DNA from: Mycobacterium hubeiense
GTDB taxonomy: Bacteria; Actinomycetota; Actinomycetes; Mycobacteriales; Mycobacteriaceae
Length of the DNA: 64,000 nt
NCBI RefSeq assembly: GCF_002838065.1
Contig: NZ_PIZU01000020.1
Span: 39,584-103,583 of the forward strand
Direction: 5' to 3'
Shown here in pieces: positions 18,020 through 29,832 of this stretch; the stretch's first letter is position 1, and each line of letters begins with the position of its first letter. A program made the position numbers and the translations under genes. A model generated the notes under the pieces. It saw only the letters and a program-made list of their open reading frames with translations. It was not told the origin of the DNA and ran no database searches.

Positions 18020-18916
18020 TCACCGGCTGATCCGCCGCGGCGCGGTGACCGCGACGAGCTTGTCCGGGTTGCGGATCACGTAGAAGTTGCTGATCTTGCC
18101 GTCGATCACCTCGACGGTGATGACGCCCTCGAGGCGGTCGTTCAGATACAGCAGCAGCGCCGGGGCGTGGCTGTAGACGGCGTTTTCGAAGCGCACATCG
18201 TCGCGCCCGGCCGCGGCGCCCAGCAGACCCATCAACAGCCTGGCCACCTTCTCGGCGCCGTGCACGGGCTTGCGGGCGGCGCTCACTTTTCCGCCGCTGT
18301 CGGCGGTCCACGTGACGTCGGGCGCCAGCATCGACAGCAGGCCCTGAACGTCGCCGCTCGTCGCCGCGGACATGAACTGCTCGGTGATCTGCGCGGTCTG
18401 CGCCGAGTCGACGGGGGCGAACCGCTTGCGCCGGCTCTGCACATGCTCACGCGCACGGTGCGCGATCTGGCGCACCGTGGCCACGGATTTGCCTACCGTG
18501 CTTGCGATTTCGTCGTAGTCGAAGCCGAACACCTCGCGCAGCACGAACACCGCGCGCTCATCGGGGCTGAGGGTTTCCAGTACCACCAGCATCGCCATCG
18601 ACACCGACTCGGCCAGCACCATGTCCGTCGATGGGTCCTGCTCGTCGAGCAGCAGCGGCTCGGGCAGCCAGGGGCCGACATAGTCCTCGCGCCGGCGGGC
18701 GTCAGCCCGCAGCGTATTGAGTGCCTGACGGGTCACCAGTTGTGCCAGATACGATTTGGTGTCCCGCACGGTCGCGAGGTCTACGTCGGCCCAGCGCAGG
18801 TAGCTGTCCTGCAGCACGTCGTCGGATTCGGTTGCGGAGCCGAGTATTTCGTAGGCGATGGTGAACAGCAGCGGCCGCAGGCTGGTGAATCGTTCGGCGT
18901 GCTCGGAACTCGTCAC
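18020..18916 (-). CDS. ECF41-family RNA polymerase sigma factor (SigJ-like)
   Basis: The 298-residue protein has sigma region 2 (residues 5-70), the linker motif WLPEPLL near residue 83, region 4 (LSPDERAVFVLREVFGFDYDEIA, about 118-165) and a C-terminal SnoaL-like domain ending in NPDKL. WLPEP and NPDKL are hallmarks of ECF41 sigma factors, whose C-terminal domain, not an anti-sigma factor, controls activity. The ATG at 18916 overlaps the oxidoreductase stop by four bases. ECF41 genes typically sit beside an oxidoreductase, epimerase or carboxymuconolactone decarboxylase that they transcribe. Here the matching promoter lies at 20106-20132. Confidence 0.9.
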   Translation of the reverse strand: MTSSEHAERFTSLRPLLFTIAYEILGSATESDDVLQDSYLRWADVDLATVRDTKSYLAQLVTRQALNTLRADARRREDYVGPWLPEPLLLDEQDPSTDMVLAESVSMAMLVVLETLSPDERAVFVLREVFGFDYDEIASTVGKSVATVRQIAHRAREHVQSRRKRFAPVDSAQTAQITEQFMSAATSGDVQGLLSMLAPDVTWTADSGGKVSAARKPVHGAEKVARLLMGLLGAAAGRDDVRFENAVYSHAPALLLYLNDRLEGVITVEVIDGKISNFYVIRNPDKLVAVTAPRRISR

Positions 18917-20097
18917 GATTGTGTGACCACCTCAGCTGCCGGCTGCGATGCCCGCTTTCCGCCCTTGTACCAGAACGCGGTTCCGGGCTTGCGGCCCTCG
19001 CGGCGGATGCCCCACACCGTGCCCTTGCAGATCGCTTCCTTGAGCCAGGCCGCGACGCGCCCGCCGATGTAGTAGTTCACCGGGGTGTCGTCCTTACGGG
19101 CGAGCTGGATGGTGCCTGCCCGCCGACCCAGGCTGACGCAGGACCCGACGAAGCCGTAGTCGAACTCAGCGGGCATGGTGCCCGCGATCCGGCTCAGGAC
19201 CGTCTGGGCGGCCTGCGGGCCGATCTGCGAGGCGGCCTGGCAGCTCATCCGCGGCGGCTCACCGGGAGGTGCGGCCGCATCGCCGGCCGCCACGATGCGG
19301 TCGTCGTCGATGCTGGTCAGCGTGTCGTCGGTGAGCAGCCGGCCGAGCGCGTCGGTGTGCAGGCCACTGTGGGCCGCCAGATCGGGCACGCCGAAACCGG
19401 CCGTCCACACCGTGACCGCGCTGGGGCGCACGGCGCCGTCGGCAAAGACCACCGCATCCGGGCGGACCTCGGTCACCACGTCATTCTCCATGACGGTCAC
19501 GCCGTGGCGGCGCATCCACTTGGCGATGGATCGCCGGCCCGGCTCCGACAGCGACGGTGCCAGCTGACCGCCGCAGACCAGCGTGACCCGGCGACCCTGC
19601 TCAGCGAGTTCGGACGCCGTCTCGATGCCGGTGAGCCCGGCGCCGACGACGGTGACGGGCGCGTCGGGATGGAGCTCGTCGAGCGTGGCGCGCAGCCGCT
19701 GGGCGTGCTCGAATTCGGCGATGGGATAGGCGTATTCGCCCGCGCCGGGCACCGATGCGGGCACTGCGCCGGTGCTGCCCACCGCGTAGATGAGGTAGTC
19801 GTAGTTAAGCGTCGCGCCGGAGGCCAGGTGCACGGTGCGGGCGGCGGCGTCGATGCGCTCGGCGGTGTCGACGACCAACCGCACGCCCTCGCCGAGCATC
19901 GTGCCGTAGTCGACGGCGGCGTCGTAGTTGCCGGCCGCGAACTGGTGCAGGCGGATCCGCTCGACGAAGTGCGGGCGGGGGTTGACCAGCGTGATGTCGA
20001 TATCGGTCGGCGCCAACCGCAGACGGTTGGCGGCCACGGTTCCGGAGTAGCCGCCGCCGAGGACGACGACCTTCGTGGGTGCGTTGTGTTGAGTCAT
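18913..20097 (-). CDS. FAD/NAD(P)-dependent oxidoreductase (NDH-2-like), copy 2
   Basis: This intact paralogue of the gene at 16786 has 394 residues when started at ATG 20097; a 46-codon upstream extension is rejected because the promoter lies within it. Motifs: VVLGGGYSGTVAANRL, VVGAGLTGIETASELAEQG, RIVAAGDAAAP. It is co-transcribed with the ECF41 sigma gene (four-base overlap) and is its probable main target. The quinone- or thiol-directed substrate cannot be told from sequence. Confidence 0.85.
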   Translation of the reverse strand: MTQHNAPTKVVVLGGGYSGTVAANRLRLAPTDIDITLVNPRPHFVERIRLHQFAAGNYDAAVDYGTMLGEGVRLVVDTAERIDAAARTVHLASGATLNYDYLIYAVGSTGAVPASVPGAGEYAYPIAEFEHAQRLRATLDELHPDAPVTVVGAGLTGIETASELAEQGRRVTLVCGGQLAPSLSEPGRRSIAKWMRRHGVTVMENDVVTEVRPDAVVFADGAVRPSAVTVWTAGFGVPDLAAHSGLHTDALGRLLTDDTLTSIDDDRIVAAGDAAAPPGEPPRMSCQAASQIGPQAAQTVLSRIAGTMPAEFDYGFVGSCVSLGRRAGTIQLARKDDTPVNYYIGGRVAAWLKEAICKGTVWGIRREGRKPGTAFWYKGGKRASQPAAEVVTQS

Positions 20098-20105
20098 GCC
20101 CTCAA

Positions 20106-20132
20106 GACACCGCAGAGCCGCCAGATGTGACA
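20106..20132 (-). promoter_or_regulatory. ECF41-like promoter of the intact oxidoreductase-sigma operon
   Basis: On the minus strand TGTCACA (20126-20132), 16 bases, then TGTC (20106-20109) gives one mismatch to the TGTCACA-N16-CGTC consensus. The start codon is nine bases below the -10, so the transcript would be leaderless. This supports autoregulation of the operon by its own sigma factor. Confidence 0.72.
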
Positions 20133-20231
20133 GGACGTGACGCGCGTCACTCCCGTCATCCGGGCGGGCGACGCAAACCTGCCTCATTTCGGCGCGAATT
20201 GGGTAGTTTTCCGTCTGCTCGCCGGAAGGAT

Positions 20232-21767
20232 TCACTCCGCCTGGTAGCGCGGGAACACCCCAGACGGCGCCGGCAGCGACGTGCCGGGCTTCAGCCGCGT
20301 CTCGATCGCCGCGAAGGTCCGCTGATCCTCCGGCTGGCCGAGCAGGTCGAGCAGCTTGCCCGTCGACTCGGGCATCACGGGCTGGGCCAGCAGCGCCGCC
20401 ACCCGCACCACCTCGAGCGTGGTGTACAGAACGGTGCGGAACCGCTGCTCGTCAGACTTGCGCAGCACCCACGGCTCCTGCGCGGAGAAGTACTTGTTTG
20501 CCGCGCCCAGCACCGACCAAATAGCCTCCAACGCCAAATGCATGGCGCACGCGTCGAAGTGCTCCCGCACCCGCTCCAAAAGACCGCCCGCCGCGTCGAG
20601 CAGCGCAACGTCGTCGGCGCTGAATTCGCCTGGCTCCGGGACGATTCCGTCGAGATTCTTGGCGACCATCGACAGCGAGCGTTGCGCCAGATTGCCCAAC
20701 TCGTTGGCCAGGTCGGCGTTGATGCGGGTGATCATGCCCTCGTCGCTGTAACTGCCGTCCTGCCCGAACGGCACTTCACGCAACAGGAAGTAGCGCACCT
20801 GGTCCACCCCGAACGTGTCGACCAGGTCCACCGGGTCGACGACGTTGCCGACGGACTTGCTCATCTTCTCGCCACGGTTGAGGACGAAGCCATGGGCAAA
20901 GACCTTGCGCGGCAACTCGATTCCCGCAGACATCAGAAACGCCGGCCAGTACACGGCGTGGAACCGGATGATGTCCTTGCCGATCATGTGCAGATCGGCG
21001 GGCCAAAACCGCCGGAACGCCTCCGACGACGTGTCGGGATAGCCCACGCCCGTCAGGTAATTCGTCAGCGCGTCCACCCACACGTACATGACGTGCTCGG
21101 GATGGTCGGGCACCGGCACGCCCCAGTCGAAGGTGGTGCGCGATATCGAGAAGTCGCGCAGCCCACCGGAAACGAAGCTGACCACCTCGTTGCGCCGCAC
21201 GTCGGGCTGGATGAACTCGGGGTGGGCCTGGTAGTGCGCCAACAGCTTGTCGGTGTAGGCCGACAGCCGGAAGAAGTATGTCTGCTCCTCCATCCACGTC
21301 ACCGGCGCGCCCGTCTCGGTGGCCACGCGGTTGCCGTCGGCGCCGACGGAGAGCTCGGCCTCGGTGAAGTAGCGCTCGTCGCGCACCGAGTACCACCCCG
21401 AATAGGTGTCGAGGTAAATGTCGCCGGCGTCGTTCATCCGTTGCCAGATCGCCTTGGAGGCTTCGAGATGGTCCTCGTCGGTGGTGCGGATGAACCGGTC
21501 GAAGGAGATGTTGAGCTTCTCGTAGAGCCGCTGGAACACATCGGAGTTGCGCCGGGCGAACTGCTCGGTCGGAAGACCTTCGGCGGCGGCCGTCTCCGCC
21601 ATCTTCTGGCCGTGCTCGTCGGTGCCCGTCAGGAAGCGGACGTCGAACCCGTCGAGGCGCTTGAACCGCGCGATCGCGTCGGTCGCGATCTTCTCGTAGG
21701 CGTGCCCGATGTGCGGCGCGCCGTTCGGATAGTCGATCGCGGTGGTGATGTAGAAAGGCTCACTCAT
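20232..21767 (-). CDS. metG: Methionyl-tRNA synthetase
   Basis: The class I synthetase (511 residues) charges tRNA-Met. HIGH appears as PHIGHAYEK near residue 18 and KMSKS as KMSKSVGN near 300; an anticodon-binding helical domain follows. It has no C-terminal EMAP domain, as in other mycobacteria (Rv1007c is about 519 residues). The ATG at 21767 is used; the much longer open frame to 22484 is a shadow of tatD on the other strand. It is divergent from tatD with 18 bases between start codons. Confidence 0.95.
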   Translation of the reverse strand: MSEPFYITTAIDYPNGAPHIGHAYEKIATDAIARFKRLDGFDVRFLTGTDEHGQKMAETAAAEGLPTEQFARRNSDVFQRLYEKLNISFDRFIRTTDEDHLEASKAIWQRMNDAGDIYLDTYSGWYSVRDERYFTEAELSVGADGNRVATETGAPVTWMEEQTYFFRLSAYTDKLLAHYQAHPEFIQPDVRRNEVVSFVSGGLRDFSISRTTFDWGVPVPDHPEHVMYVWVDALTNYLTGVGYPDTSSEAFRRFWPADLHMIGKDIIRFHAVYWPAFLMSAGIELPRKVFAHGFVLNRGEKMSKSVGNVVDPVDLVDTFGVDQVRYFLLREVPFGQDGSYSDEGMITRINADLANELGNLAQRSLSMVAKNLDGIVPEPGEFSADDVALLDAAGGLLERVREHFDACAMHLALEAIWSVLGAANKYFSAQEPWVLRKSDEQRFRTVLYTTLEVVRVAALLAQPVMPESTGKLLDLLGQPEDQRTFAAIETRLKPGTSLPAPSGVFPRYQAE

Positions 21768-21785
21768 TTGATTCCACCTTATTGT

Positions 21786-22637
21786 GTGCGCGTGAGCCCA
21801 AGCCGTCCGGCGCCGCCGCCCCCAGAGCCGCTGAGCCCGCTCGTCGACGCGCACACCCACCTCGACGCGTGCGGGGCCACCGACGCCGCGAGCATCCGGG
21901 CGATCGTCGACCGCGCCGCGGCCGTCGGCGTGCAGGCCGTCGTCACCATCGCCGACGACCTGGCCTCCGCACAATGGGTGACCCGGGCCGCCGACGCGGA
22001 CCCGCGGGTCTACGCGGCCGTCGCACTGCACCCCACCCGCGCCGGTGCGCTCACCGACGACGCGCGCAAAGCCATCGAGGAACTCGCGCAACATCCGAGA
22101 GTCGTTGCCGTCGGCGAGACCGGGCTGGACAACTACTGGCCGGGCAAGCTCGACGGCTGTGCGGACCTCGCCACCCAGAAAGAGGCGTTCGCCTGGCACA
22201 TCGACCTCGCCAAGCGCACCGGTAAGCCGCTGATGATCCACAACCGCAACGCCGACGCCGACGTGCTCGACGTCCTCACCGCCGAGGGCGCGCCCGAGAC
22301 CGTGATCTTTCACTGCTTCTCGTCCGACGCGCAGATGGCCCGCACCTGCATCGACCGCGGCTGGCTGCTCAGCCTGTCGGGCACGGTCAGCTTCCGCAAC
22401 GCCAAGGCGCTGCGCGAAGCCGCGCCGATGATCCCGCCCGGGCAACTGCTGGTGGAGACCGACGCGCCGTATCTGACCCCGCATCCCTATCGGGGCGCGC
22501 CCAACGAGCCGTACTGCCTGCCCTATACGGTGCGGGCGCTGGCCGACGTCGTCGACCGGCCGGCAGACGAGATCGCGCAGGAAACCACCGCCACCGCCAC
22601 GCGGGTGTACAAGATCGGGGAGAGTTGCCCGCCGTAG
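21786..22637 (+). CDS. tatD: TatD-family metal-dependent DNase
   Basis: This 283-residue TIM-barrel hydrolase has the TatD metal ligands in order: HTHLD, the GETGLD Glu, MIHNR, FHCFSSD and ETDAPYL. The family has 3'-5' exonuclease activity on DNA. Translation most likely begins at GTG 21786 or 21792; a Pro-rich stretch precedes the barrel. It matches Rv1008, and rpfB lies 82 bases downstream on the same strand. Confidence 0.9.
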   Translation: MRVSPSRPAPPPPEPLSPLVDAHTHLDACGATDAASIRAIVDRAAAVGVQAVVTIADDLASAQWVTRAADADPRVYAAVALHPTRAGALTDDARKAIEELAQHPRVVAVGETGLDNYWPGKLDGCADLATQKEAFAWHIDLAKRTGKPLMIHNRNADADVLDVLTAEGAPETVIFHCFSSDAQMARTCIDRGWLLSLSGTVSFRNAKALREAAPMIPPGQLLVETDAPYLTPHPYRGAPNEPYCLPYTVRALADVVDRPADEIAQETTATATRVYKIGESCPP

Positions 22638-22713
22638 GCCTTTTCGTTACCGTCTTGTGATCGATTGCTGTCCGTGCGGCTCTGTTGTACCTGCCGTCCG
22701 ACGTCGGGGATAG

Positions 22714-24721
<2,008 letters not shown>

Positions 24722-24725
<4 letters not shown>

Positions 24726-25507
24726 CGCAGCACGCGGGTCAGCGCGGCGACGAACTCGGTGCACGTCGGGTAGCGCACCTCGGGGTCCTTGGCCATCGCC
24801 TTGGCGATCTTCGAGTCGAACGCACGCGGCAGCCACGACAGGGATTCAGAGAACCGGGGCGGCTGATCGTAAAGCTGCGCATAGGTGAGCTTGAGCGACG
24901 AGTCGACGCGAAACGGCGGCGCGCCAGTCACCAATTCGACTGCGGTGCAGGCCAATGCGTACTCGTCGGTGGCCGCCGTCGGGAAATGCCCGCGCAACAT
25001 CTCCGGCGCCGAATAGGGCAGTGACGCCTCGACCCGCTGCGGCAGGCTGCGTTCGGCCACCGCGTAGGCGACACCGAAGTCGATCAGCACGGCACGCGAA
25101 AAGTCTTGCGACACCAGAATGTTCGACGGTTTGACGTCGCAGTGCACGATGCCGTGCTGATGGGTGTAGTCCAGCGCGTCGGCGATCTGGGCCAGTGCGG
25201 TGAGCCGGCCGTCGAGCGTCGGCACGGCCAGCACCGTGCCGCCGTCGAGCAGCTCCATCGCCAGCCAGCCGGGTCCGGAGTCGTAAACGGTGACGATGTT
25301 GGGGTGATGCAGCTGACGCGCGAACTCGATCTCGCGCCGCAGCCGGGCCAGCGCAGCGGGGTGGCGGTGGGCCTCGTCGAGCACTTTGAGGGCGACGACG
25401 CGCTCGCTGGCGTCGTGGGCGCGGTACACCGCGGCATACCCGCCGCGGCCCAGCGCCGCGTCGACCACGTAGTCGGCGAACCGCTCGCCGGTGGACAGCA
25501 CACCCAC
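24722..25507 (-). CDS. Short soluble serine/threonine protein kinase
   Basis: The 261-residue product consists almost only of a Hanks-type kinase domain: [12 protein letters not shown] glycine loop, VVALKVL (ATP-binding Lys), [12 protein letters not shown] catalytic loop, LIDFGVAY and APEML. The HRD arginine is Cys (HCD), so it is a non-RD kinase that may not need activation-loop phosphorylation. There is no transmembrane or sensor domain, unlike most mycobacterial Pkn proteins. The start is GTG 25507 or 25501. It lies antisense between ksgA and ispE, which are adjacent in M. tuberculosis. Confidence 0.87.
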
Positions 25508-25555
25508 AGCGTAGGTTCGCCGACGGCCCGGCAGTTGCGGCGCTAATGTCGTGCC

Positions 25556-26521
25556 GTGTCCGCGTCCGACGGAAGTACCGCATCCGAGTGGGTTCCCACC
25601 GGATCGGTCACCGTTCGCGTGCCCGGAAAGGTCAACCTGTATCTGGCCGTCGGGGATCGGCGCGATGACGGCTACCACGATGTGACCACCGTCTTCCACG
25701 CCGTCTCGCTGTTCGACGAGGTCACCGTGCGCAACGCCGACATGCTGACCGTGGAGCTGTCGGGCGAGGGCGTGGAGTCGCTGCCGACCGACGAGCGCAA
25801 CCTGGCCTGGCGGGCGGCGGACTTGATGGCCGAGCACGTCGGGCGCAATCCGGACGTGGCAATCTCCATCGAAAAGTCGATTCCGGTAGCGGGCGGGATG
25901 GCCGGCGGCAGCGCGGATGCGGCGGCGGTGCTCGTCGCGATGAACACGCTGTGGGAGCTCGGTGTGCCCCGCCGCGATCTGCACGCGCTGGCCGCGCAGC
26001 TCGGCAGCGACGTGCCGTTCGCGCTGCACGGCGGCACCGCGCTGGGCACCGGCCGCGGCGAGGAATTGGCGACGGTGTTGGCGCGCAGCACGTTTCACTG
26101 GGTGCTGGCGTTCGCCGACGGAGGCCTGTCGACGCCCGCGGTGTTCAGCGAGATCGACCGCCTGCGGGCGTCGGACAAAGAGCTGCCGGCGCGGCTCGAC
26201 GACCCGGAGCCGGTGCTGGCCGCGCTGGCGTCGGGCGATCCGACCGAGTTGGCGCCGCTGCTCGGCAACGACCTGCAGCCCGCCGCGCTGAGCCTGTATC
26301 CCGCGCTGCGCCGTACCTTGCGGGCCGGTGCAGACGCGGGGGCGCTGGCCGGCGTCGTATCGGGCTCCGGGCCGACGTGTGCGTTCCTGTGCGCCTCGTC
26401 GGCGTCGGCGATCGACGTCGGCGCGCAGTTGGCCGGCGCGGGCGTGTGCCGCACGGTGCGGGTGGCCAGCGGCCCGGTGCACGGCGCCCGCGTGGTGCCC
26501 GCGCCGTCGACGTCGGTATGA
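25556..26521 (+). CDS. ispE: 4-diphosphocytidyl-2-C-methyl-D-erythritol kinase
   Basis: This GHMP kinase of 321 residues phosphorylates the 2-hydroxyl of CDP-methylerythritol in the MEP isoprenoid pathway. Motifs are [12 protein letters not shown] (substrate Lys), [15 protein letters not shown] (ATP loop) and [13 protein letters not shown]. The start is GTG at 25556. Because the kinase gene interrupts the usual ksgA-ispE junction, ispE probably has its own promoter in the 48 bases between the divergent starts. Confidence 0.93.
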   Translation: MSASDGSTASEWVPTGSVTVRVPGKVNLYLAVGDRRDDGYHDVTTVFHAVSLFDEVTVRNADMLTVELSGEGVESLPTDERNLAWRAADLMAEHVGRNPDVAISIEKSIPVAGGMAGGSADAAAVLVAMNTLWELGVPRRDLHALAAQLGSDVPFALHGGTALGTGRGEELATVLARSTFHWVLAFADGGLSTPAVFSEIDRLRASDKELPARLDDPEPVLAALASGDPTELAPLLGNDLQPAALSLYPALRRTLRAGADAGALAGVVSGSGPTCAFLCASSASAIDVGAQLAGAGVCRTVRVASGPVHGARVVPAPSTSV

Positions 26522-26523
26522 GT

Positions 26524-26584
26524 GTTGAGATTGCACACAGGGCTGCAATTTCGCCCGTCGCACGACCGTGGACGCAATCTCAAC
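26524..26584. repeat. Palindromic intergenic repeat A (61 bp)
   Basis: Terminal arms GTTGAGATTGC (26524-26534) and GCAATCTCAAC (26574-26584) are perfect 11-base reverse complements around a 39-base centre. It starts three bases after the ispE stop. Its size is similar to the repeats at 44923 and 35123, but its arms differ. Confidence 0.8.
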
Positions 26585-26614
26585 GCGGCAAGCGCCCCGC
26601 AAAAGCGGAGATTT

Positions 26615-26634
26615 GGTCACAACTCGGTGTGACC
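26615..26634 (+). terminator. Terminator-like hairpin after ispE
   Basis: GGTCACA (26615-26621) and TGTGACC (26628-26634) are perfect seven-base complements around a six-base loop. There is no T-run, which is common among mycobacterial terminators. Confidence 0.4.
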
Positions 26635-26667
26635 CAGACCTCAATTCTCGCGATAGTTTGGCGGTTA

Positions 26668-26684
26668 CTTAAGGGTCTCTTAAG
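26668..26684 (+). promoter_or_regulatory. Direct CTTAAG repeat upstream of pks16
   Basis: CTTAAG occurs at 26668-26673 and again at 26679-26684, 11 bases apart, in an A+T-rich patch of this G+C-rich region. Spacing of one helical turn suits a dimeric response regulator. The regulator is unknown. Confidence 0.35.
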
Positions 26685-26897
26685 ATGAGCGGCGGTGAAT
26701 GCTAGCGGTCAAGCAACGGACGCGAAAACTTCGCCCATCGGACATGGTGGTGGGCGGTCGCGTAGCCATATCACCGGTGCATCACCGATTCGAGACATAA
26801 CCGCAAACCAGACGTGCGCGCGCGCCTCCGTGGAGGTGCCGTCTATCGGGCGGAACATGAATATCCGGGCATCGACGCCGGTCAACAGGAGGTTGTC

Positions 26898-28532
26898 GTG
26901 AGCAGGTTCACCGAGAAGATGTACCGCAATGCCCGCACCGTCACCACGGGCATGGTCACCGGCGAACCCCACGAACCCGTCCGGCACACCTGGGGTGAGG
27001 TGCACGAGCGGGCCCGCCGCATCGCCGGCGGCCTGGCCAAGGCGGGCGTCAACCACGGCGACGCCGTCGGCGTGCTCGCGGGCTTCCCCGTCGAGATCGC
27101 CCCGACCGCGCAGGGCGTCTGGATGCGCGGCGCCAGCCTGACGATGCTGCATCAGCCGACCCCGCGCACGGACCTGGCGATGTGGGCCGAGGACACCATG
27201 ACCGTGATCGGGATGATCGAGGCCAACGTGGTCATCGTCTCCGAGCCGTTCACCGCCGCGATCCCGGTGCTCGAGGAGAAGGGCATCAAGGTCGTCACGG
27301 TCCCCGACCTGCTGGCCGCCGAGCCGATCGACCCCGTCGACACCGACGAGGACGACCTGGCGCTGATGCAGCTGACGTCCGGCTCCACCGGTTCACCCAA
27401 AGCCGTGCAGATCACGCATCGCAACATCTACTCCAACGCCGAGGCGATGTTCATCGGCGCCAAGTACGACGTCGACAACGACGTCATGGTCAGCTGGTTG
27501 CCCTGCTTCCACGACATGGGCATGGTCGGCTTCCTGACGGTGCCGATGTACTTCGGCGCCGAGCTGGTCAAGGTCACGCCGATGGACTTCCTGCGCGACA
27601 CGCTGCTGTGGGCGCGGCTCATCGACAAGTACAAGGGCACCATGACCGCCGCGCCGAACTTCGCCTACGCGCTGCTGGCCAAGCGGCTGCGCCGGCAGGC
27701 CAAGCCCGGTGAATTCGACCTGTCGACACTGCGTTTCGCGCTGTCCGGTGCGGAGCCCGTCGAGCCCGCCGACGTCGAGGATCTGCTCGACGCGGGCAAA
27801 CCGTTCGGGTTGCGTCCCGAGGCGATCCTGCCCGCGTACGGCATGGCCGAGACGACGCTGGCGGTGTCGTTCTCCGAGTGCGGCGCCGGTCTGGTGGTCG
27901 ACGAGGTCGACGCCGACCTGCTGGCCGCACTGCGTCGCGCCGTGCCCGCCACCAAGGGCAACACCCGTCGGCTCGCGTCGCTGGGCCCGCTGCTGGAAGG
28001 CCTGGAGGCCCGCATCATCGACGAGCAGGGCAACGTCATGCCGCCGCGCGGTGTCGGCGTCATCGAATTGCGCGGTGAGCCCGTGACGCCCGGCTACATC
28101 ACCATGGGCGGTTTCGTTCCGGCGCAGGATGAGCACGGCTGGTACGACACCGGCGACCTGGGCTACATGATGGAGAACGGCCACATCGTGGTGTGCGGCC
28201 GCGTCAAGGACGTCATCATCATGGCCGGTCGCAACATCTATCCGACCGACATCGAACGCGCCGCCCAGCGCGTCGAGGGTGTGCGACCGGGGTGCGCCGT
28301 CGCGGTGCGTTTGGACGCCGGGCACTCGCGCGAAACCTTCGCCGTCGCAGTGGAATCCAACGCCTGGCAAGATCCCGCCGAGGTGCGCCGCATCGAGCAT
28401 CAGGTGGCCCACGAGGTGGTCGCCGAGGTCGATGTGCGGCCGCGCAACGTCGTGGTGCTGGGCCCGGGCACCATCCCGAAGACCCCATCGGGCAAGCTGC
28501 GTCGCTCCACCTCGATCTCGCTTGTCACGTAA
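26898..28532 (+). CDS. pks16: Pks16-type acyl-AMP ligase (FadD-like)
   Basis: The 544-residue adenylating enzyme equals the length I recall for M. tuberculosis Pks16 (Rv1013). Despite the name it has no polyketide synthase domain. Motifs are [15 protein letters not shown] (AMP loop), [34 protein letters not shown] and the C-terminal Lys in [10 protein letters not shown]. It should activate a fatty acid as acyl-adenylate for lipid synthesis. GTG at 26898 follows ACAGGAGG; an upstream in-frame start lacks such a site. Confidence 0.9.
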   Translation: MSRFTEKMYRNARTVTTGMVTGEPHEPVRHTWGEVHERARRIAGGLAKAGVNHGDAVGVLAGFPVEIAPTAQGVWMRGASLTMLHQPTPRTDLAMWAEDTMTVIGMIEANVVIVSEPFTAAIPVLEEKGIKVVTVPDLLAAEPIDPVDTDEDDLALMQLTSGSTGSPKAVQITHRNIYSNAEAMFIGAKYDVDNDVMVSWLPCFHDMGMVGFLTVPMYFGAELVKVTPMDFLRDTLLWARLIDKYKGTMTAAPNFAYALLAKRLRRQAKPGEFDLSTLRFALSGAEPVEPADVEDLLDAGKPFGLRPEAILPAYGMAETTLAVSFSECGAGLVVDEVDADLLAALRRAVPATKGNTRRLASLGPLLEGLEARIIDEQGNVMPPRGVGVIELRGEPVTPGYITMGGFVPAQDEHGWYDTGDLGYMMENGHIVVCGRVKDVIIMAGRNIYPTDIERAAQRVEGVRPGCAVAVRLDAGHSRETFAVAVESNAWQDPAEVRRIEHQVAHEVVAEVDVRPRNVVVLGPGTIPKTPSGKLRRSTSISLVT

Positions 28533-28578
28533 GCCTCGCTGGTAACGAACTGTCGGTGGGCGCCGCTACGGTCGGTGT

Positions 28579-29052
28579 ATGCAACCGGCCATGGAAGCGA
28601 TCGAGCTGGTCAAGAGGTTCGGCCCCAACACCGCAGTCGACGGCGTCAGTTTCACTGTTCCCGCGGGCACGGTGCTCGGCCTGCTCGGCCCCAACGGCGC
28701 CGGCAAGACGACCACCGTGCGGATGATGACGACGCTGGCCGAGCCCACCAGTGGCACCGCGCGGGTGGCGGGTTTCGACGTCCGCCGCGAGCCAGACAAG
28801 GTGCGGCGCAGCATGGGCCTCACCGGACAGGTCGCCACGGTCGACGAACTGCTCACCGGCCGTGAGAACATCCGGATGATCGGCAGCCTGTACGGCATTC
28901 GTCGTAAAGAGCTGTCGCGGCTGAGTGAGCAACTGCTGGAACAGTTTTCGATAGCCGACGCCGGCGATCGCGTGGTCAAGTCCTACTCCGGCGGGATGCG
29001 GCGCCGGCTCGAATTGTCCCGGCCCAGCCGATGCCGCACTGGCTACGGGTGA
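28579..29052 (+). pseudogene. Truncated DrrA-like ABC transporter ATPase
   Basis: The frame begins as a daunorubicin-resistance-type ABC ATPase: Walker A LGPNGAGKTTT, Q-loop region, and the signature YSGGMRRRLELS near residue 145. It then breaks off at SRPSRCRTG. Walker B, the D-loop and the H-loop are missing, so it cannot hydrolyse ATP. The sequence jumps directly into the C-terminal end of a DrrB-like permease, so one deletion removed the ATPase tail and most of the permease. Confidence 0.85.
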
Positions 29053-29245
29053 TCGCGGAGTGGAATCCGGTGTCGTCGCTGGCGCAGGCCATGCGCGAGC
29101 TGTGGGGCAATGGCGGGCCCGCGCCCGAGGGCGCTCAGCTGCGCTGCACCATCCGGTTCTCGCAACCGTTCTCTGGTCGCTGGCGGTGACGGCCGTCTTC
29201 GCGCCGTTCGCATTGCGCGCCTATGCCCGTCGCACCGCCGACTAG
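29025..29245 (+). pseudogene. C-terminal remnant of a DrrB-like ABC permease
   Basis: The fragment reads QPMPHWLRVIAEWNPVSSL and MRELWGNGG, the typical last cytosolic loop of DrrB-type ABC-2 permeases. A frameshift after about 35 codons moves the final membrane helix (LATVLWSLAVTAVFAPFAL) into another frame. There is no start codon context and most membrane helices are absent. Confidence 0.8.
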
Positions 29246-29247
29246 GG

Positions 29248-29826
29248 CTAGCCCCAGGCGTGCACGGTGTTCTGCGCTGGCTCGAGGCCCTGGGCGATCA
29301 GCAGCTCGGTCGCGTCGGCAGCCTGCTCGCAGATGGTCGGCACTTCTTTCCACTCCGCGGAGGTGAAGTTGCTCAACACGAACGACGCGCCGTCCATGCG
29401 CCCCGGCGGCCGGCCGATGCCGATGCGCACACGTTGAAAGTCGTTGCTGCCCAACGCTGATGCCACTGAACGTAGGCCGTTGTGGCCGGCCAGGCCGCCG
29501 CCGAACTTGAGCCGGATGCGGCCGAACTCGATGTCGAGCTCGTCGTGAATCACCACGATGTCGGCCGGCGGCACCGAATAGAACTTGGCCAGCGGGCCCA
29601 CCTGCCGCCCCGACTCGTTCATGTAGCAGCGCGGTTTGGCCAGCACCACCACGCGGCCCGCGAGGCGGCCGGTGGCTATCTCGGCGCCGGACTTCTTGTG
29701 CACCTTGAACCCGGAGCCGATGCGGTCCGCCAAGATGTCGGCGACGAGGAACCCCAGGTTGTGCCGAGTCGTGGCGTACTGCGGTCCAGGGTTGCCCAGG
29801 CCGACCACCAGCTGGGCTTCGGCCAT
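29248..29826 (-). CDS. pth: Peptidyl-tRNA hydrolase
   Basis: The product (192 residues) releases tRNA from stalled peptidyl-tRNA. Active-site motifs are VGLGNPG (Asn), TRHNLGF (catalytic His near residue 22), HDELD and GHNGLRS. The ATG at 29826 is seven bases after the rplY stop, so the two form an operon as in M. tuberculosis (Rv1014c/Rv1015c). Confidence 0.95.
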   Translation of the reverse strand: MAEAQLVVGLGNPGPQYATTRHNLGFLVADILADRIGSGFKVHKKSGAEIATGRLAGRVVVLAKPRCYMNESGRQVGPLAKFYSVPPADIVVIHDELDIEFGRIRLKFGGGLAGHNGLRSVASALGSNDFQRVRIGIGRPPGRMDGASFVLSNFTSAEWKEVPTICEQAADATELLIAQGLEPAQNTVHAWG

Positions 29827-29832
29827 GGCGGC

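Larger units (their letters stand above)
26585..26897. other. Non-coding stretch before pks16
   Basis: Together with repeat A this forms a gap of about 375 bases between ispE and pks16. It holds a terminator-like hairpin at 26615-26634 and two CTTAAG sites one helical turn apart at 26668-26684. A 68-codon frame at 26695 has no ribosome site and overlaps the pks16 start, so it is not called. Otherwise nothing recognisable is present. Confidence 0.5.

Noticed and set aside
20079..21785. Long upstream extension of the tatD reading frame
   Set aside because: It runs antisense through metG; the metG frame has full family motifs and the tatD family begins near 21786.
21768..22484. N-terminal extension of the metG frame
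   Set aside because: It is antisense to tatD and the MetRS family starts at the ATG at 21767.
22645..22661. Possible MtrA site in the rpfB leader
   Set aside because: Only a loose GTTAC/GTGAT pair; not enough to list as a feature.
24800..25500. 640-codon frame combining the kinase with sequence antisense to ispE
   Set aside because: Only the part from 25507 downwards encodes the kinase domain; the upstream part is a shadow of ispE.
26695..26901. 68-codon frame before pks16
   Set aside because: No ribosome site, no domain, and it overlaps the well-supported pks16 start.
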